DNA of 64,000 nt, taken from the NCBI RefSeq assembly GCF_024721975.1, contig NZ_JANQBB010000001.1, positions 868,001 to 932,000 of the forward strand. Reading direction: 5' to 3'. Below, one piece after another: positions 1 to 8,294 of this stretch. The notes beneath the pieces are model-generated. The model was not told where the DNA came from. It did not search any database and saw nothing but the letters and a program-made list of their open reading frames with translations. This DNA is from Paenibacillus endoradicis (GTDB lineage Bacteria > Bacillota > Bacilli > Paenibacillales > Paenibacillaceae). Within the stretch, counting starts at the first letter, position 1; every line of letters begins with the position of its first letter. The position numbers were made by a program, and so were the translations under genes.

Positions 1-1
1 C

Positions 2-379
2 CAATATCTGCTTTCTTTTGATGATCAGAAAATTGTGATAGGTGCTACTCATGAGAATGATATAGAAGGATACGATACAAGGGTCACACCTATTGGAATG
101 CAAGAAATACTTAATAAAGGACTTGAACTCGCACCTGAAATAGCCAATAGTACATTTGAGGAAGTAAGAGTTGGATTTCGTCCATTTACACCAGGATTCC
201 TTCCTGTGATCGGTGCAGTTCCTGGCTGGGACGGTCTTCTGGCGGCCAATGGATTAGGTGCTTCAGGATTGACAATGGGTCCATTTATAGGAAATCAGCT
301 AGCTAAATTGGCACTTGATTTGCCTTTAGATCTAGATATAACCGAATATAATATTGGAAATGCAATGGATGTTAGTTAG
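2..379 (+). CDS. FAD-dependent amino-acid-oxidase-like oxidoreductase, C-terminal part
   Basis: The reading frame is open from base 2, so the gene enters from outside the window and only about 125 C-terminal residues are seen. The stretch GFRPFTPGFLPVIGAVPGW followed by LLAANGLGASGLTMGP is typical of the C-terminal FAD-binding part of the DAO family (glycine oxidase, D-amino acid dehydrogenase). In that family, the G-rich segment near the end packs against the flavin. Substrate cannot be told from this part. The gene ends 88 bp before the Rrf2 gene, which has its own promoter, so the two need not be co-transcribed. Family assignment is fairly safe; the exact enzyme is unknown. Confidence 0.8.
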   Translation, partial: QYLLSFDDQKIVIGATHENDIEGYDTRVTPIGMQEILNKGLELAPEIANSTFEEVRVGFRPFTPGFLPVIGAVPGWDGLLAANGLGASGLTMGPFIGNQLAKLALDLPLDLDITEYNIGNAMDVS

Positions 380-408
380 TCTCATTGCTGCACTTGAGAA
401 GTTACAAC

Positions 409-438
409 TTGACAAATTAGCAACACTATAGATATTAT
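409..438 (+). promoter_or_regulatory. sigma-A-type promoter of the Rrf2 gene
   Basis: TTGACA at 409-414 and TATTAT at 433-438 are separated by 18 bp, and lie 30 bp upstream of the Rrf2 start codon. Matches are by eye. Confidence 0.5.
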
Positions 439-467
439 GGACACAATAAGTCTTTAATCGAGGTGAA

Positions 468-875
468 ATGATGAAATTTACAAAAGCAACGAATTATGCG
501 TTACACACAATGTTTATGCTCGTTGAAGCTTCTCCAGTTAAGCCTGTAGGCGTTCAACAACTCGCAGAGACCCAAGGTGTTTCTCCAACATATTTATCTA
601 AAATTTTAACGAAACTTGTCAAATCTGGATTAATTGATTCCGTATCTGGAGCAAATGGAGGGTATCGATTATCTCGCAAAAAAGAAGAGATTACGTTTTT
701 GGATATTATTCAAGCTATCGAAGGTTCTACTTCCTTATTTGAATGCAACTTTGTTCATGGCGAAAACTGTTCGATTCAAGCTGTTATGAAGGAAGCAGAG
801 ATGAAAATGGAGCTACATCTCAAAAACACAAAACTAACTGATTTGAGCCCAATGAAAATAAGAGCTCTTGATTGA
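468..875 (+). CDS. Rrf2-family transcriptional regulator
   Basis: This 135-residue protein has the Rrf2 winged helix-turn-helix at its N-terminus (KFTKATNYALHTMFML, then QQLAETQGVSPTYLSKILTKL) and the hallmark wing GANGGYRLSR near residue 65. Rrf2 proteins are dimeric repressors that often sense Fe-S clusters, nitric oxide or cysteine status. Only two cysteines (FECNFVHGENC) lie in the region where IscR/NsrR carry three cluster ligands, so cluster binding is doubtful. The start is one of two adjacent ATG codons behind AGGTG at 461-465. A strong terminator follows at 904-937, so it is monocistronic. The target genes are not evident; the neighbouring FAD oxidoreductase is one candidate. Confidence 0.88.
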   Translation: MMKFTKATNYALHTMFMLVEASPVKPVGVQQLAETQGVSPTYLSKILTKLVKSGLIDSVSGANGGYRLSRKKEEITFLDIIQAIEGSTSLFECNFVHGENCSIQAVMKEAEMKMELHLKNTKLTDLSPMKIRALD

Positions 876-903
876 AATAACGAGAACCCATAATGTAAGA
901 AAA

Positions 904-937
904 GGAGCAGCTTGCTAAGGCAACTGCTTCTTTTTTG
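904..937 (+). terminator. intrinsic terminator after the Rrf2 gene
   Basis: GGAGCAG(C)TTGC pairs with GCAACTGCTTC (one bulge, one G-T pair) and is followed by six T. The left arm shares a 12-base exact string with the terminator at 15526-15562. Confidence 0.85.
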
Positions 938-973
938 TATGTAATCAATGGATGTTTCAAATGTACCAAGCTT

Positions 974-1032
974 AATTGTTAACCTAATTATTTAAAATAA
1001 TGGTTTACAATGATCGGAAGTCGAGATATCAT
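974..1032 (+). promoter_or_regulatory. BirA (biotin repressor) operator and overlapping promoter of the bioY operon
   Basis: TTGTTAACC at 976-984 and GGTTTACAAT at 1002-1011 are inverted half-sites (ATTGTTAACC against ATTGTAAACC in the same orientation, one mismatch). Spacing and sequence match the Bacillus BirA box. A promoter can be read with -35 TTTACA at 1004-1009 inside the right half-site, a 17-bp spacer and -10 TATCAT at 1027-1032. BirA loaded with biotinyl-AMP would therefore block polymerase when biotin is plentiful. The site lies 88 bp upstream of bioY. Confidence 0.85.
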
Positions 1033-1099
1033 AAAGTTAATACATAGAAGTCGACTCTAGTAGGAATAAAATTTTCAATATAATGACGGAGGAAACAAG

Positions 1100-1654
1100 A
1101 TGAAAACAAAAGAAATGGTATTTGCTGCATTATTCACTGCATTTATAGCAGTTTTAGGTATGATCCCACCAATTCCACTTGGGTTCATCCCGGTACCAAT
1201 TACGCTTCAAACGCTTGGTGTCATGTTAGCAGGATGCTTTCTTGGCAAGAAAACGGGGACAATTAGTTTGATTTTATTTATCGTGTTAGTTGCTTTAGGA
1301 TTACCTTTATTGTCTGGCGGTCGTGGTGGTCTTTCAGTATTTGTAGGACCGACTGCTGGTTACTTCCTAAGCTGGCCAATTGCTGCTTTTTGTATTGGGT
1401 ATATGACAGAAAAAGTATGGTCGACGTTAAAGCTATGGAAACTTATCGTTATAAACATTGTATTCGGTGTTGTATTAATTAGTTTAATTGGAGCACCAGT
1501 TATGGCTCTTATTACACATACATCTATCTGGGCTGGACTTATTGGAGCTACTGCATTTTTACCAGGAGATATTATTAAAGCAATAATCGTAGCTATTATT
1601 GTGTTACAAATAAAAGCAATTAGCCCGATTGAGGAAAAAGTACAAAACTCATAA
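1100..1654 (+). CDS. bioY: BioY biotin transporter, ECF S-component
   Basis: This 184-residue hydrophobic protein has about six membrane helices and the BioY signature: IPLGFIPVPITLQTLGVMLAG near the N-terminus, then GLPLLSGGRGGLSVFVGPTAGYF around residues 70-90. It is the substrate-binding (S) unit of an energy-coupling-factor importer and captures biotin in the membrane. A BirA operator sits directly upstream. The start ATG has GGAGG with good spacing. It is the first gene of a long operon that also carries ecfA1, ecfA2 and ecfT at 5856-8278, so this BioY probably has a private energising module. Length is normal for the family. Confidence 0.95.
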   Translation: MKTKEMVFAALFTAFIAVLGMIPPIPLGFIPVPITLQTLGVMLAGCFLGKKTGTISLILFIVLVALGLPLLSGGRGGLSVFVGPTAGYFLSWPIAAFCIGYMTEKVWSTLKLWKLIVINIVFGVVLISLIGAPVMALITHTSIWAGLIGATAFLPGDIIKAIIVAIIVLQIKAISPIEEKVQNS

Positions 1655-1684
1655 TAATTGTAATGAACAATAGGGGGTTGAACG

Positions 1685-3166
1685 ATGAATCTGGTAGAAC
1701 CGTTACTACAGTATGCAGCGCAGCAACCCAATAAAATTGCATTATCCGATGGAATAAAGTGTCAATCGTATTCTAATTTGGTACGGAAGATGAAAAAAGT
1801 AGCACGAGGATTAATTCAAAATGGACTTACTCGCGACAACGTTGCGATTCTCTCTTCAAATCGTATGGAATTTGTAGAGGTTTTCCTAGGTACCATTTAT
1901 GCAGGCTGTGTCCCTATCCCTATTGATCCCAAATGGAGTACAAACGATATAAGCATCATAATGCAGCAGTGTGAGCCTAAAGTTATATTTACAGAGACTG
2001 AATTTGCAAACAAGTTAGTCATGCAGGACAGTGACGTTCAACGCCTCACATTTTCTGACGACGATAATGGTTCGTATGACAACTGGTTACATCCTCTAAA
2101 GCCTGAAGCAACCATAGATGAATCCAATGAATTATTATTTATTGGATTTACTTCAGGTACAACAGGTGCGCCGAAAGGGTATTTACGCACACACTCATCA
2201 TGGTTTAATAGCGTCAAGGCGACGAGTGAAGCTTTTCAACTAAACAACTTGGAACAAATATTAGCTCCAGGTCCATTTGTTCACTCCTTGTCGTTATTCG
2301 CCTTAATGCAGAGTCTACATAGTGGTTCAACTTTCCATATCGTAAAAGATTTTAATTCAGCATCTATTTTGCAGTTGTGCAAAGAGGTTCCCGATATGAT
2401 TTTGTTTGTTGTGCCAACAATGATAGAATCCATGATGCAGCAAGGTTTACAAGGTAAAACACACATTCAAGCAATAATAAGCTCAGGTGGGAAATGGTCA
2501 GATGCATCTAAAATAAGGTGCAGTGAGTTCTTCAACGGAGCAAAGCTATATGAATTTTACGGTTCATCTGAAGCTAGCTATATCAGTTATTTAGATATTG
2601 ATAATAAAGATAAATATAATTCCGTAGGTAAGCCGTTTTCAGGTGTTCAGATATCCATTCGTGATGAACAATTTCAGGAGGTAACTACTGGTATCATCGG
2701 GCAGTTATACATACGAAGTAACATGATGTTTGCTGGATATCATAAAATGCCCGAAGTAACTACGGCAGCATTCAGGGACGGATGGCTCATTATTGGCGAT
2801 TATATGTACACTGATGAAGATGGGTACTTATATCTGGCTGGACGAGCACATAACAAGATAGTATCGGGCGGATTAAATATATATCCAGAGGAAATAGAAA
2901 CTGTACTTCTACAAATCCCTGAAATAGAAGAAGTAATAGTGATTGGCATTGCAGATGAATATTGGGGAGAACAGGTGATATCACTAATAAAGTGGAATGG
3001 ACAACAGCGTTTAACTTTAGCAAATATTAAAAAATTCTGTCGTCAACATTTAGCGAAATATAAAGCCCCAAAACAGATTATTACGGTAGATCAGTTCATC
3101 TATACGAGTAGCGGTAAGATTGCTCGTCAAGCAATGAAAGAATACACGAAAAGAGTGATGTTATGA
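1685..3166 (+). CDS. yhfT: acyl-CoA/ACP ligase of the YhfT type (adenylate-forming)
   Basis: This 493-residue class I adenylate-forming enzyme has the P-loop FTSGTTGAPKG at residues 155-165, the acyl-adenylate motif YGSSEASY, GDYMYTDEDGYLYLAGR with the hinge region, SGGLNIYPEEIE, and the catalytic lysine in SSGKIARQ near the C-terminus. Such enzymes activate a carboxylic acid with ATP and load it on CoA or a carrier protein. In Bacillus subtilis yhfT follows a BirA-controlled bioY (yhfU) and precedes yhfS, the same order as here; I assign the name by family and order. Activation of a dicarboxylate such as glutarate or pimelate is an inference. It follows bioY by 30 bp and overlaps the thiolase start by 4 bp. 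Confidence 0.82.
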   Translation: MNLVEPLLQYAAQQPNKIALSDGIKCQSYSNLVRKMKKVARGLIQNGLTRDNVAILSSNRMEFVEVFLGTIYAGCVPIPIDPKWSTNDISIIMQQCEPKVIFTETEFANKLVMQDSDVQRLTFSDDDNGSYDNWLHPLKPEATIDESNELLFIGFTSGTTGAPKGYLRTHSSWFNSVKATSEAFQLNNLEQILAPGPFVHSLSLFALMQSLHSGSTFHIVKDFNSASILQLCKEVPDMILFVVPTMIESMMQQGLQGKTHIQAIISSGGKWSDASKIRCSEFFNGAKLYEFYGSSEASYISYLDIDNKDKYNSVGKPFSGVQISIRDEQFQEVTTGIIGQLYIRSNMMFAGYHKMPEVTTAAFRDGWLIIGDYMYTDEDGYLYLAGRAHNKIVSGGLNIYPEEIETVLLQIPEIEEVIVIGIADEYWGEQVISLIKWNGQQRLTLANIKKFCRQHLAKYKAPKQIITVDQFIYTSSGKIARQAMKEYTKRVML

Positions 3167-4314
3167 CAGAGGCTGTTATTGTTATGGCAAAACGTACGCC
3201 TATTGGTAAGATTGGTGGCGTGTTAAGTACTATTGAGCCAGAAGTATTATTGTCATCTCTTATTCAGCATATAGTAGCTTCAACGAAATTACCGTCCGAC
3301 TTAATTGATGATGTTATAATTGGTAATGTGATTGGTCCTGGTGGGAATATAGCACGAGTTGCTTCGCTAGAAGCTGGGCTACCAGTCACAGTTCCAGGTG
3401 TAACCATTGATCGGCAGTGCGGGTCTGGTCTAGAGGCCATTAATATAGCTGCCCGATTCATTCAGAGTGGAGCAGGTGAAGTTTATTTGGCAGGTGGTGT
3501 TGAAAGTACTAGTCGAGCGCCATGGAAAATGACCAAGCCAGTAACGTTAATGGGAGTTCCGAAACTATACACACGAGCACAATTCACGCCTAACTGCTAC
3601 GGTGACCCTGATATGGGAATTGCAGCAGAAAATGTCGCAAAACATTACGAGATTACTAGGGAACAACAAGATATATATTCCTTGAAGAGCCATCAAAAAG
3701 CGATTCAATATGAGCAATCTGGCCGATTTCAGCATGAGATTGTACCCATACAAGTCCAAGGTGCATGGGTTAACGTTGATGAGTGCCCAAGAGCCAATAC
3801 TAGTCTCCAAAAGTTACAACAACTGAAACCAGTATTTCTGGAACAAGGGACAGTAACTGCTGGTAATGCTTGTCCCCTGAATGACGGGGCTGCTCTAGTC
3901 CTCATCATGTCACTTGAAAAATGTCGAGAGCTTGGACTTAAGCCTATTTTGCGTGTGGTGGATGCTCAAACTGCAGGGGTAGATCCTAATTACTTAGGTA
4001 TAGGACCTGTTCCGGCGGTGCAAAAAGTGCTGAGTCGTCAGCATTTGACGGTAGACGATTTAGACATCGTGGAGTTTAATGAGGCATTCGCTTCACAAGT
4101 GTTGGCCTCATTGCAAGAACTTCGAATTCCACAGAAGAAAGTCAACCTTGGAGGTGGAGCTTTAGCAATTGGCCATCCATATGGTGCTTCTGGAGCGATT
4201 TTGATGACACGCTTATGTTCAGAAATGCAGAACAAACCATACAATAGAGGCCTTGCGACTCTCGGTATTGGTGGTGGGATAGGTATAGCAACACTAGTGG
4301 AGGCGGTCGAATGA
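3163..4314 (+). CDS. yhfS: thiolase-family C-C bond enzyme of the YhfS type, atypical active site
   Basis: This 383-residue thiolase fold protein has the nucleophilic Cys86 in DRQCGSGLEA, the NEAFA loop, and His338 in GGGALAIGHPYGASGA. Classical thiolases also need a second cysteine in the C-terminal CxGGG motif, which deprotonates acetyl-CoA. Here that position is Gly368 (TLGIGGGIG). The codon is plainly GGT, so this is not a reading error of one frame. The change suggests altered chemistry, for example condensation with a malonyl unit where decarboxylation replaces deprotonation; that is inference. The start overlaps the ligase stop (ATGA) and the stop overlaps the next gene, indicating tight coupling. 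It corresponds to yhfS in the B. subtilis bioY-yhfT-yhfS order. Confidence 0.82.
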   Translation: MTEAVIVMAKRTPIGKIGGVLSTIEPEVLLSSLIQHIVASTKLPSDLIDDVIIGNVIGPGGNIARVASLEAGLPVTVPGVTIDRQCGSGLEAINIAARFIQSGAGEVYLAGGVESTSRAPWKMTKPVTLMGVPKLYTRAQFTPNCYGDPDMGIAAENVAKHYEITREQQDIYSLKSHQKAIQYEQSGRFQHEIVPIQVQGAWVNVDECPRANTSLQKLQQLKPVFLEQGTVTAGNACPLNDGAALVLIMSLEKCRELGLKPILRVVDAQTAGVDPNYLGIGPVPAVQKVLSRQHLTVDDLDIVEFNEAFASQVLASLQELRIPQKKVNLGGGALAIGHPYGASGAILMTRLCSEMQNKPYNRGLATLGIGGGIGIATLVEAVE

Positions 4315-4715
4315 CTAGTGTTCAATTTCGTCTGCAAATTACGGAAGATTGGATTTCTCGTTATGCTCAAAGTATTGATTCACCACTGCAAACTATTAAT
4401 AATCAACTTATTGCGCCCGCAACTATGCCGATTATTTTCTGGCGAGCATTCGAGATACCTTGGCTAGAGATAAATATGAGTGCACCCTTAATTCATGGTA
4501 TGCAAAGTTTTATATATGAGAGTCCGATTATTGCGGGTATGAACTTGGATTGTGAATTACAGTTAACGAACATAGTTAAGAAGACAAGTAGAAATGGCTC
4601 ACTAACACTTTATTATCACAAACTTATTTGTAAATGTGACGGGGCTATGATCGTAACAGCAGAAACAGTATTGATTCGAGTAGGTGATCAAGATGAAGAA
4701 ACTAATAACAAGTAA
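4311..4715 (+). CDS. hotdog-fold protein, MaoC N-terminal-type dehydratase subunit
   Basis: This 134-residue protein resembles the substrate-binding, non-catalytic hotdog half of two-subunit (R)-3-hydroxyacyl dehydratases (HadA/HTD2 N-half). It starts with ISRYAQSIDSP, has IAPATMPIIFW, and the HGMQSFIYESPIIAGM segment typical of the N-terminal MaoC domain. It lacks the D-x4-H catalytic pair, which is present in the next gene. The overlap of 23 bp with that gene fits a heterodimer. Role inferred: holds the acyl-thioester chain during dehydration of a 3-hydroxyacyl intermediate. The family call rests on motif pattern only. Confidence 0.6.
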   Translation: MTSVQFRLQITEDWISRYAQSIDSPLQTINNQLIAPATMPIIFWRAFEIPWLEINMSAPLIHGMQSFIYESPIIAGMNLDCELQLTNIVKKTSRNGSLTLYYHKLICKCDGAMIVTAETVLIRVGDQDEETNNK

Positions 4716-5031
4716 AGCGATCAAACAATATGCGGCTGTTTCAAAAGATAACGCTGATATACATCTCAATGCTGAAATCGCTATGAAAACAGGCTATAAA
4801 CGACCTATTGCACATGGAATGTATGTGATGGGTCTAGCACAATCAATATATCTAATCAATCATCCAACGAAATGGATCACAAACTATAGTATGAAATTTC
4901 AAGAGCCACTTTTAGTAGATACTGTGGTGATTTTCGAATATAAGGAATGCAACGGTGAAATCGTTGTGATCGTATCGATTGAATCTGGTGAAGTCATTGC
5001 ATCAGGTGCTTTATCGGTGAAAGAGAGGTAA
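4693..5031 (+). CDS. MaoC-like (R)-3-hydroxyacyl thioester dehydratase, catalytic subunit
   Basis: This 112-residue hotdog protein carries the hydratase motif SKDNADIHLN with catalytic Asp19 and His24 spaced as in R-specific enoyl-CoA hydratases, followed by PIAHGMYVMGLA. It would interconvert 3-hydroxyacyl and trans-2-enoyl thioesters. I start it at ATG 4693, which has AGGTG at 4682-4686, rather than the in-frame GTG at 4684 that lies within that ribosome site. The gene begins inside the preceding hotdog gene and ends 2 bp before the SDR gene. With its neighbour it looks like a split two-domain dehydratase. Confidence 0.78.
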   Translation: MKKLITSKAIKQYAAVSKDNADIHLNAEIAMKTGYKRPIAHGMYVMGLAQSIYLINHPTKWITNYSMKFQEPLLVDTVVIFEYKECNGEIVVIVSIESGEVIASGALSVKER

Positions 5032-5033
5032 TT

Positions 5034-5855
5034 ATGACGAAAGTAGCCATTATTACTGGAGCAACGAGAGGTATAGGCCGTAGCATTGCCATTCAATTAA
5101 GTCATGTTGGTTATATAATAGTAGTTAATGGTACCAATCAATTATTAATCGACGATGTGTTACATCAGATTCATCGAATGGGTGGTCAGGCATGGGGTTA
5201 TTGTGGCAACGTTGGAGATGCTGTAAAAGTCTCGACGATGATAGATTCCGTTATTGCTAAGTATGGTCGGATTGATGTATTGATACATAACGCTGGTAAT
5301 CTACATGACCAACAATGTTTGCATATGACGGATGAACAGTGGCATTCTGTAATAAATGTTCACTTAAACGGCGCCTATTATTGCATTCAACGAGCGCTGT
5401 CTCATATGCAAAAAACTGGAGGTGACATACTATTAATGACCTCTACTGCTGGGTTACTCGGTTCTATTGGACAAGTGAACTATAGTGCGTCCAAAGCTGG
5501 AATACTTGGAATGGTGTGGACACTTGCTGCTGAACTAAAGCGTAATCGCATTAGAGTTAATGGTATTTCACCAGCTGCTTTAACCGATATGACTAGACCT
5601 ATTATCGAGCATATGCAAGAAAAGTGTAAAAGTCGTAATGAACCTTTTCCAGATTATTGGAAATTGGGGGAATCAGATGATATTGCTCGCTTTGTAGTTA
5701 CATTACTAAGTCAGCAGGATGCTGATTTAACAGGTGAAATATTTGGGGTTAACGGTTCGATGGTGACGAGGTGGCAAAAGCCGGAGCCAGTCTTTGTTGA
5801 TAACAGCCTGGACTCATTTTTTGCAAATTGGCGACATGAGAAAGGAAAGAAATGA
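5034..5855 (+). CDS. short-chain dehydrogenase/reductase, FabG-like 3-oxoacyl reductase
   Basis: This 273-residue SDR has TGATRGIG for NAD(P) binding at the N-terminus, the NAG motif in LIHNAGNLHD, and the catalytic Ser137-Tyr150-Lys154 triad (VNYSASKAG). The best-known homologues with this layout reduce 3-oxoacyl-ACP or -CoA with NADPH. A C-terminal tail of about 30 residues after the usual glycine-rich end (WQKPEPVFVDNSLDSFF) is longer than in FabG. In this operon it would reduce the product of the thiolase-like enzyme before the MaoC pair dehydrates it. Chain specificity is unknown. Confidence 0.85.
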   Translation: MTKVAIITGATRGIGRSIAIQLSHVGYIIVVNGTNQLLIDDVLHQIHRMGGQAWGYCGNVGDAVKVSTMIDSVIAKYGRIDVLIHNAGNLHDQQCLHMTDEQWHSVINVHLNGAYYCIQRALSHMQKTGGDILLMTSTAGLLGSIGQVNYSASKAGILGMVWTLAAELKRNRIRVNGISPAALTDMTRPIIEHMQEKCKSRNEPFPDYWKLGESDDIARFVVTLLSQQDADLTGEIFGVNGSMVTRWQKPEPVFVDNSLDSFFANWRHEKGKK

Positions 5856-6656
5856 ATGCTTACATTCGATCAAGTTCGTTTTTATTATAAAAAAGGACAG
5901 CCAGTTGTAGAGAATTTGGACTTAACAATTGAACAAGGAGAATTTGTAGCAATTGTTGGAGCAAATGGTTGTGGAAAATCAACGATTGCAAAACTAATGG
6001 ATGGACTGTTGCTTCCCAAGGAAGGCAGCGTGAAATATAACGGTTTACACACTTCAAAGCAATCAGATCTAAATATGATTCATCAACAAATTGGCATTGT
6101 TTTTCAAAATCCAGAAGATCAATTTATTACCACAACTGTTATGGATGAAATCATATTTGGATTGGAAAATATACGTGTGCCGAGGGAGGACATCCATAGC
6201 AGACTGGATGATGCACTACGAGCTGTTCAGATGGAGGATTATAGAGAGATGATGCCGCATCAACTATCAGGTGGTCAAAAGCAAAGGGTGGCTATTGCGG
6301 CAATTTTGGCAATGCGTCCTAATGTTATCATTTTTGATGAGGCTACTTCTATGTTGGATACTCAAGGCAGAGATCAGATAATGTCCATTATGCATGAACT
6401 TCATCGCCAAGGGATGACTGTCATTGTCGTTACTCATCATATGGAGGAAGTACTTTATGCAGAACGTGTTTTACTCATTCATCAAGGTAGACTTGAATTT
6501 GATGGTGAACCAAGTAAGTTATTCTTAGAAATCGATATCGAGAAGTATCAGTTAGAGCTACCATTTGCAGTAAGAGTACACAATACCTTTCACCTCATAT
6601 CGCCTGTTCGTGCAGATTGGAAGGAGATGATTCGGTTACAATGGTCTATCAACTAA
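5856..6656 (+). CDS. ecfA1: ECF transporter ATPase EcfA1
   Basis: This 266-residue ABC ATPase has Walker A GANGCGKST, the Q-loop FQNPEDQF characteristic of ECF/CbiO ATPases, the signature LSGGQKQRVAIA and Walker B IIFDEATSMLD. The start ATG directly follows the SDR stop, with AAAGGAAAG as ribosome site. It is one half of the A1/A2 heterodimer that powers BioY through EcfT. Most Bacillota keep a single shared ecfA1A2T set in the ribosomal protein operon; here a set sits in the biotin operon, implying a dedicated importer. Confidence 0.93.
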   Translation: MLTFDQVRFYYKKGQPVVENLDLTIEQGEFVAIVGANGCGKSTIAKLMDGLLLPKEGSVKYNGLHTSKQSDLNMIHQQIGIVFQNPEDQFITTTVMDEIIFGLENIRVPREDIHSRLDDALRAVQMEDYREMMPHQLSGGQKQRVAIAAILAMRPNVIIFDEATSMLDTQGRDQIMSIMHELHRQGMTVIVVTHHMEEVLYAERVLLIHQGRLEFDGEPSKLFLEIDIEKYQLELPFAVRVHNTFHLISPVRADWKEMIRLQWSIN

Positions 6657-7489
6657 ATGATATTAGTATTAAATATAATGATCGCGTAGTTTTACACAAT
6701 ATCAATTGCACCATTCAAAGTAGCAAATGGATTTCAATCATTGGACAAACTGGGGCAGGTAAATCTACATTCGTCCAAATGTTGAAAGGTCTAATCCCCA
6801 ATGTAACTGGAGAATACTTGATTGATCAGCAGCCTATTGTAAGAGATCGGAAAGGACAGATAAAAGTCATTCCCGATATAGGTTATGTTTTTCAATATCC
6901 GGAGCATCAATTATTTGAAACGACAGTCTATAAGGAACTTTCTTTTGCGCCGAAAATTAAAGGTTATTCAGATCAACAAATATTGAAATTAATTGAAGCT
7001 ATTTTACCGCAGGTAGGTTTGACAGAAGATATTCTCCCGCAAGCACCATTTCAATTGAGCGGTGGTCAAAAACGCATTATAGCTATCGCATCGGTATTGA
7101 TGATGGAACCCAAACTGCTAATTTTGGATGAACCAACAGCAGGTCTTGACCCAGTCAATAGAGTTAACTTATTACAACTACTACAACAATGGCAACAACA
7201 ACATAATCGAACTATTCTATACGTATCTCACCAAATGAATGATGTTGCTGAGTATTCGGATGAAGTCATAGTTTTACACGAAGGGAAGCTTGAAGGGCAT
7301 TTCGATACGAACCATTTATTTTTGGAGCAAGCGGAGCTATTGGAAAAACTCGGATTGTCACTACCTGAACCTGTTCAACTTTTAAAGTTAGTGGAAGAAC
7401 TATCTGGACTAAATATTGAAGTTTCAAGCTGTAAGGAAAGGTATATTTTCGAGAAAGTATTGCCAATCTTACATGCAAGGAGTTTATAA
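6641..7489 (+). CDS. ecfA2: ECF transporter ATPase EcfA2
   Basis: This second ABC ATPase of the ECF module has Walker A GQTGAGKST, Q-loop FQYPEHQLFE, signature LSGGQKRIIAIA and Walker B LILDEPTAGLDP. I choose ATG 6641 (282 residues) because an in-frame TTG at 6617 precedes the GGAG at 6623-6626. The spacing to 6641 is long (14 bases), so the start is less certain than the family. It overlaps ecfA1 by 16 bp and ends next to ecfT. The pair forms the asymmetric ATP-hydrolysing heterodimer. Confidence 0.92.
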   Translation: MVYQLNDISIKYNDRVVLHNINCTIQSSKWISIIGQTGAGKSTFVQMLKGLIPNVTGEYLIDQQPIVRDRKGQIKVIPDIGYVFQYPEHQLFETTVYKELSFAPKIKGYSDQQILKLIEAILPQVGLTEDILPQAPFQLSGGQKRIIAIASVLMMEPKLLILDEPTAGLDPVNRVNLLQLLQQWQQQHNRTILYVSHQMNDVAEYSDEVIVLHEGKLEGHFDTNHLFLEQAELLEKLGLSLPEPVQLLKLVEELSGLNIEVSSCKERYIFEKVLPILHARSL

Positions 7490-8278
7490 ATGGATAACAA
7501 TGTATTAATAGGACAATATCGGGAGACGAACTCCATTTTTCATCGACTAGACCCACGTACTAAGATATTAAGTATACTACTCTTGATGGTTAGCTTCCTT
7601 TTGCTAGATTCGTTAGCTAGCTACACGATTGCAACGATCTTCGTAATAAGCATATTGTTACTATCAAAGATCCCTTTACATGTTTTTGGCAAAGGCTTGA
7701 AACCTATCTTTATCATACTAATGTTCACCTTTTTTTATCATGCAGCATTCACTCCAGGAAACGTCATTTGGTCTTGGTCATTTATCCATTTAACAGTGGA
7801 GGGGTTACTGAATGGAGTACGTTACGTTTGGCGTATCCTTTTGCTCGTCTTACTTGCCTCAATATTAACGTTAACTACAAAACCACTAACCTTAGCAGAT
7901 GGCTTAGTTAAATTGCTGTCACCGCTAACTAAATTTAATGTGCCTGTGGAGCAGTTTGCATTAATGATCGTCATTGCGATTCGTTTTATCCCTACCATTT
8001 TTCAAGAACTACAACGTATCATTTTAGCACAAAAAGCTAGAGGTTATGATGTAACTGCTTTGCCGATTCACAAAAGAATCTTTGCATATATTCCAATGCT
8101 AATTCCGCTATTATTCACGATCATTCAGCGTGCTGAACAACTAACTTACGCGATTGATGCACGAGCATATGGTAATGGTAAAGGGAGAACAACTTTTAAA
8201 TTGATGGAATTTCAACAATTGGATTATCTAATCGGCTTAATCGTTATTTTAATTATAGCTATTTTGCTGCTTTTATAG
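7490..8278 (+). CDS. ecfT: ECF transporter transmembrane protein EcfT
   Basis: This 262-residue integral membrane protein couples the ATPases to the S-component. It has about five to six hydrophobic helices. The two coupling-helix motifs that grip the ATPases are AQKARGYD near residue 182 and AIDARAYG near residue 224 (the paired A-R-G/A-R-A signatures). The conserved N-terminal HRLDPRTKI is also present. AAGGAG precedes the ATG by 8 bases, and the gene follows ecfA2 without a gap. Confidence 0.93.
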   Translation: MDNNVLIGQYRETNSIFHRLDPRTKILSILLLMVSFLLLDSLASYTIATIFVISILLLSKIPLHVFGKGLKPIFIILMFTFFYHAAFTPGNVIWSWSFIHLTVEGLLNGVRYVWRILLLVLLASILTLTTKPLTLADGLVKLLSPLTKFNVPVEQFALMIVIAIRFIPTIFQELQRIILAQKARGYDVTALPIHKRIFAYIPMLIPLLFTIIQRAEQLTYAIDARAYGNGKGRTTFKLMEFQQLDYLIGLIVILIIAILLLL

Positions 8279-8294
8279 ATTGGGGGGAGATAGA

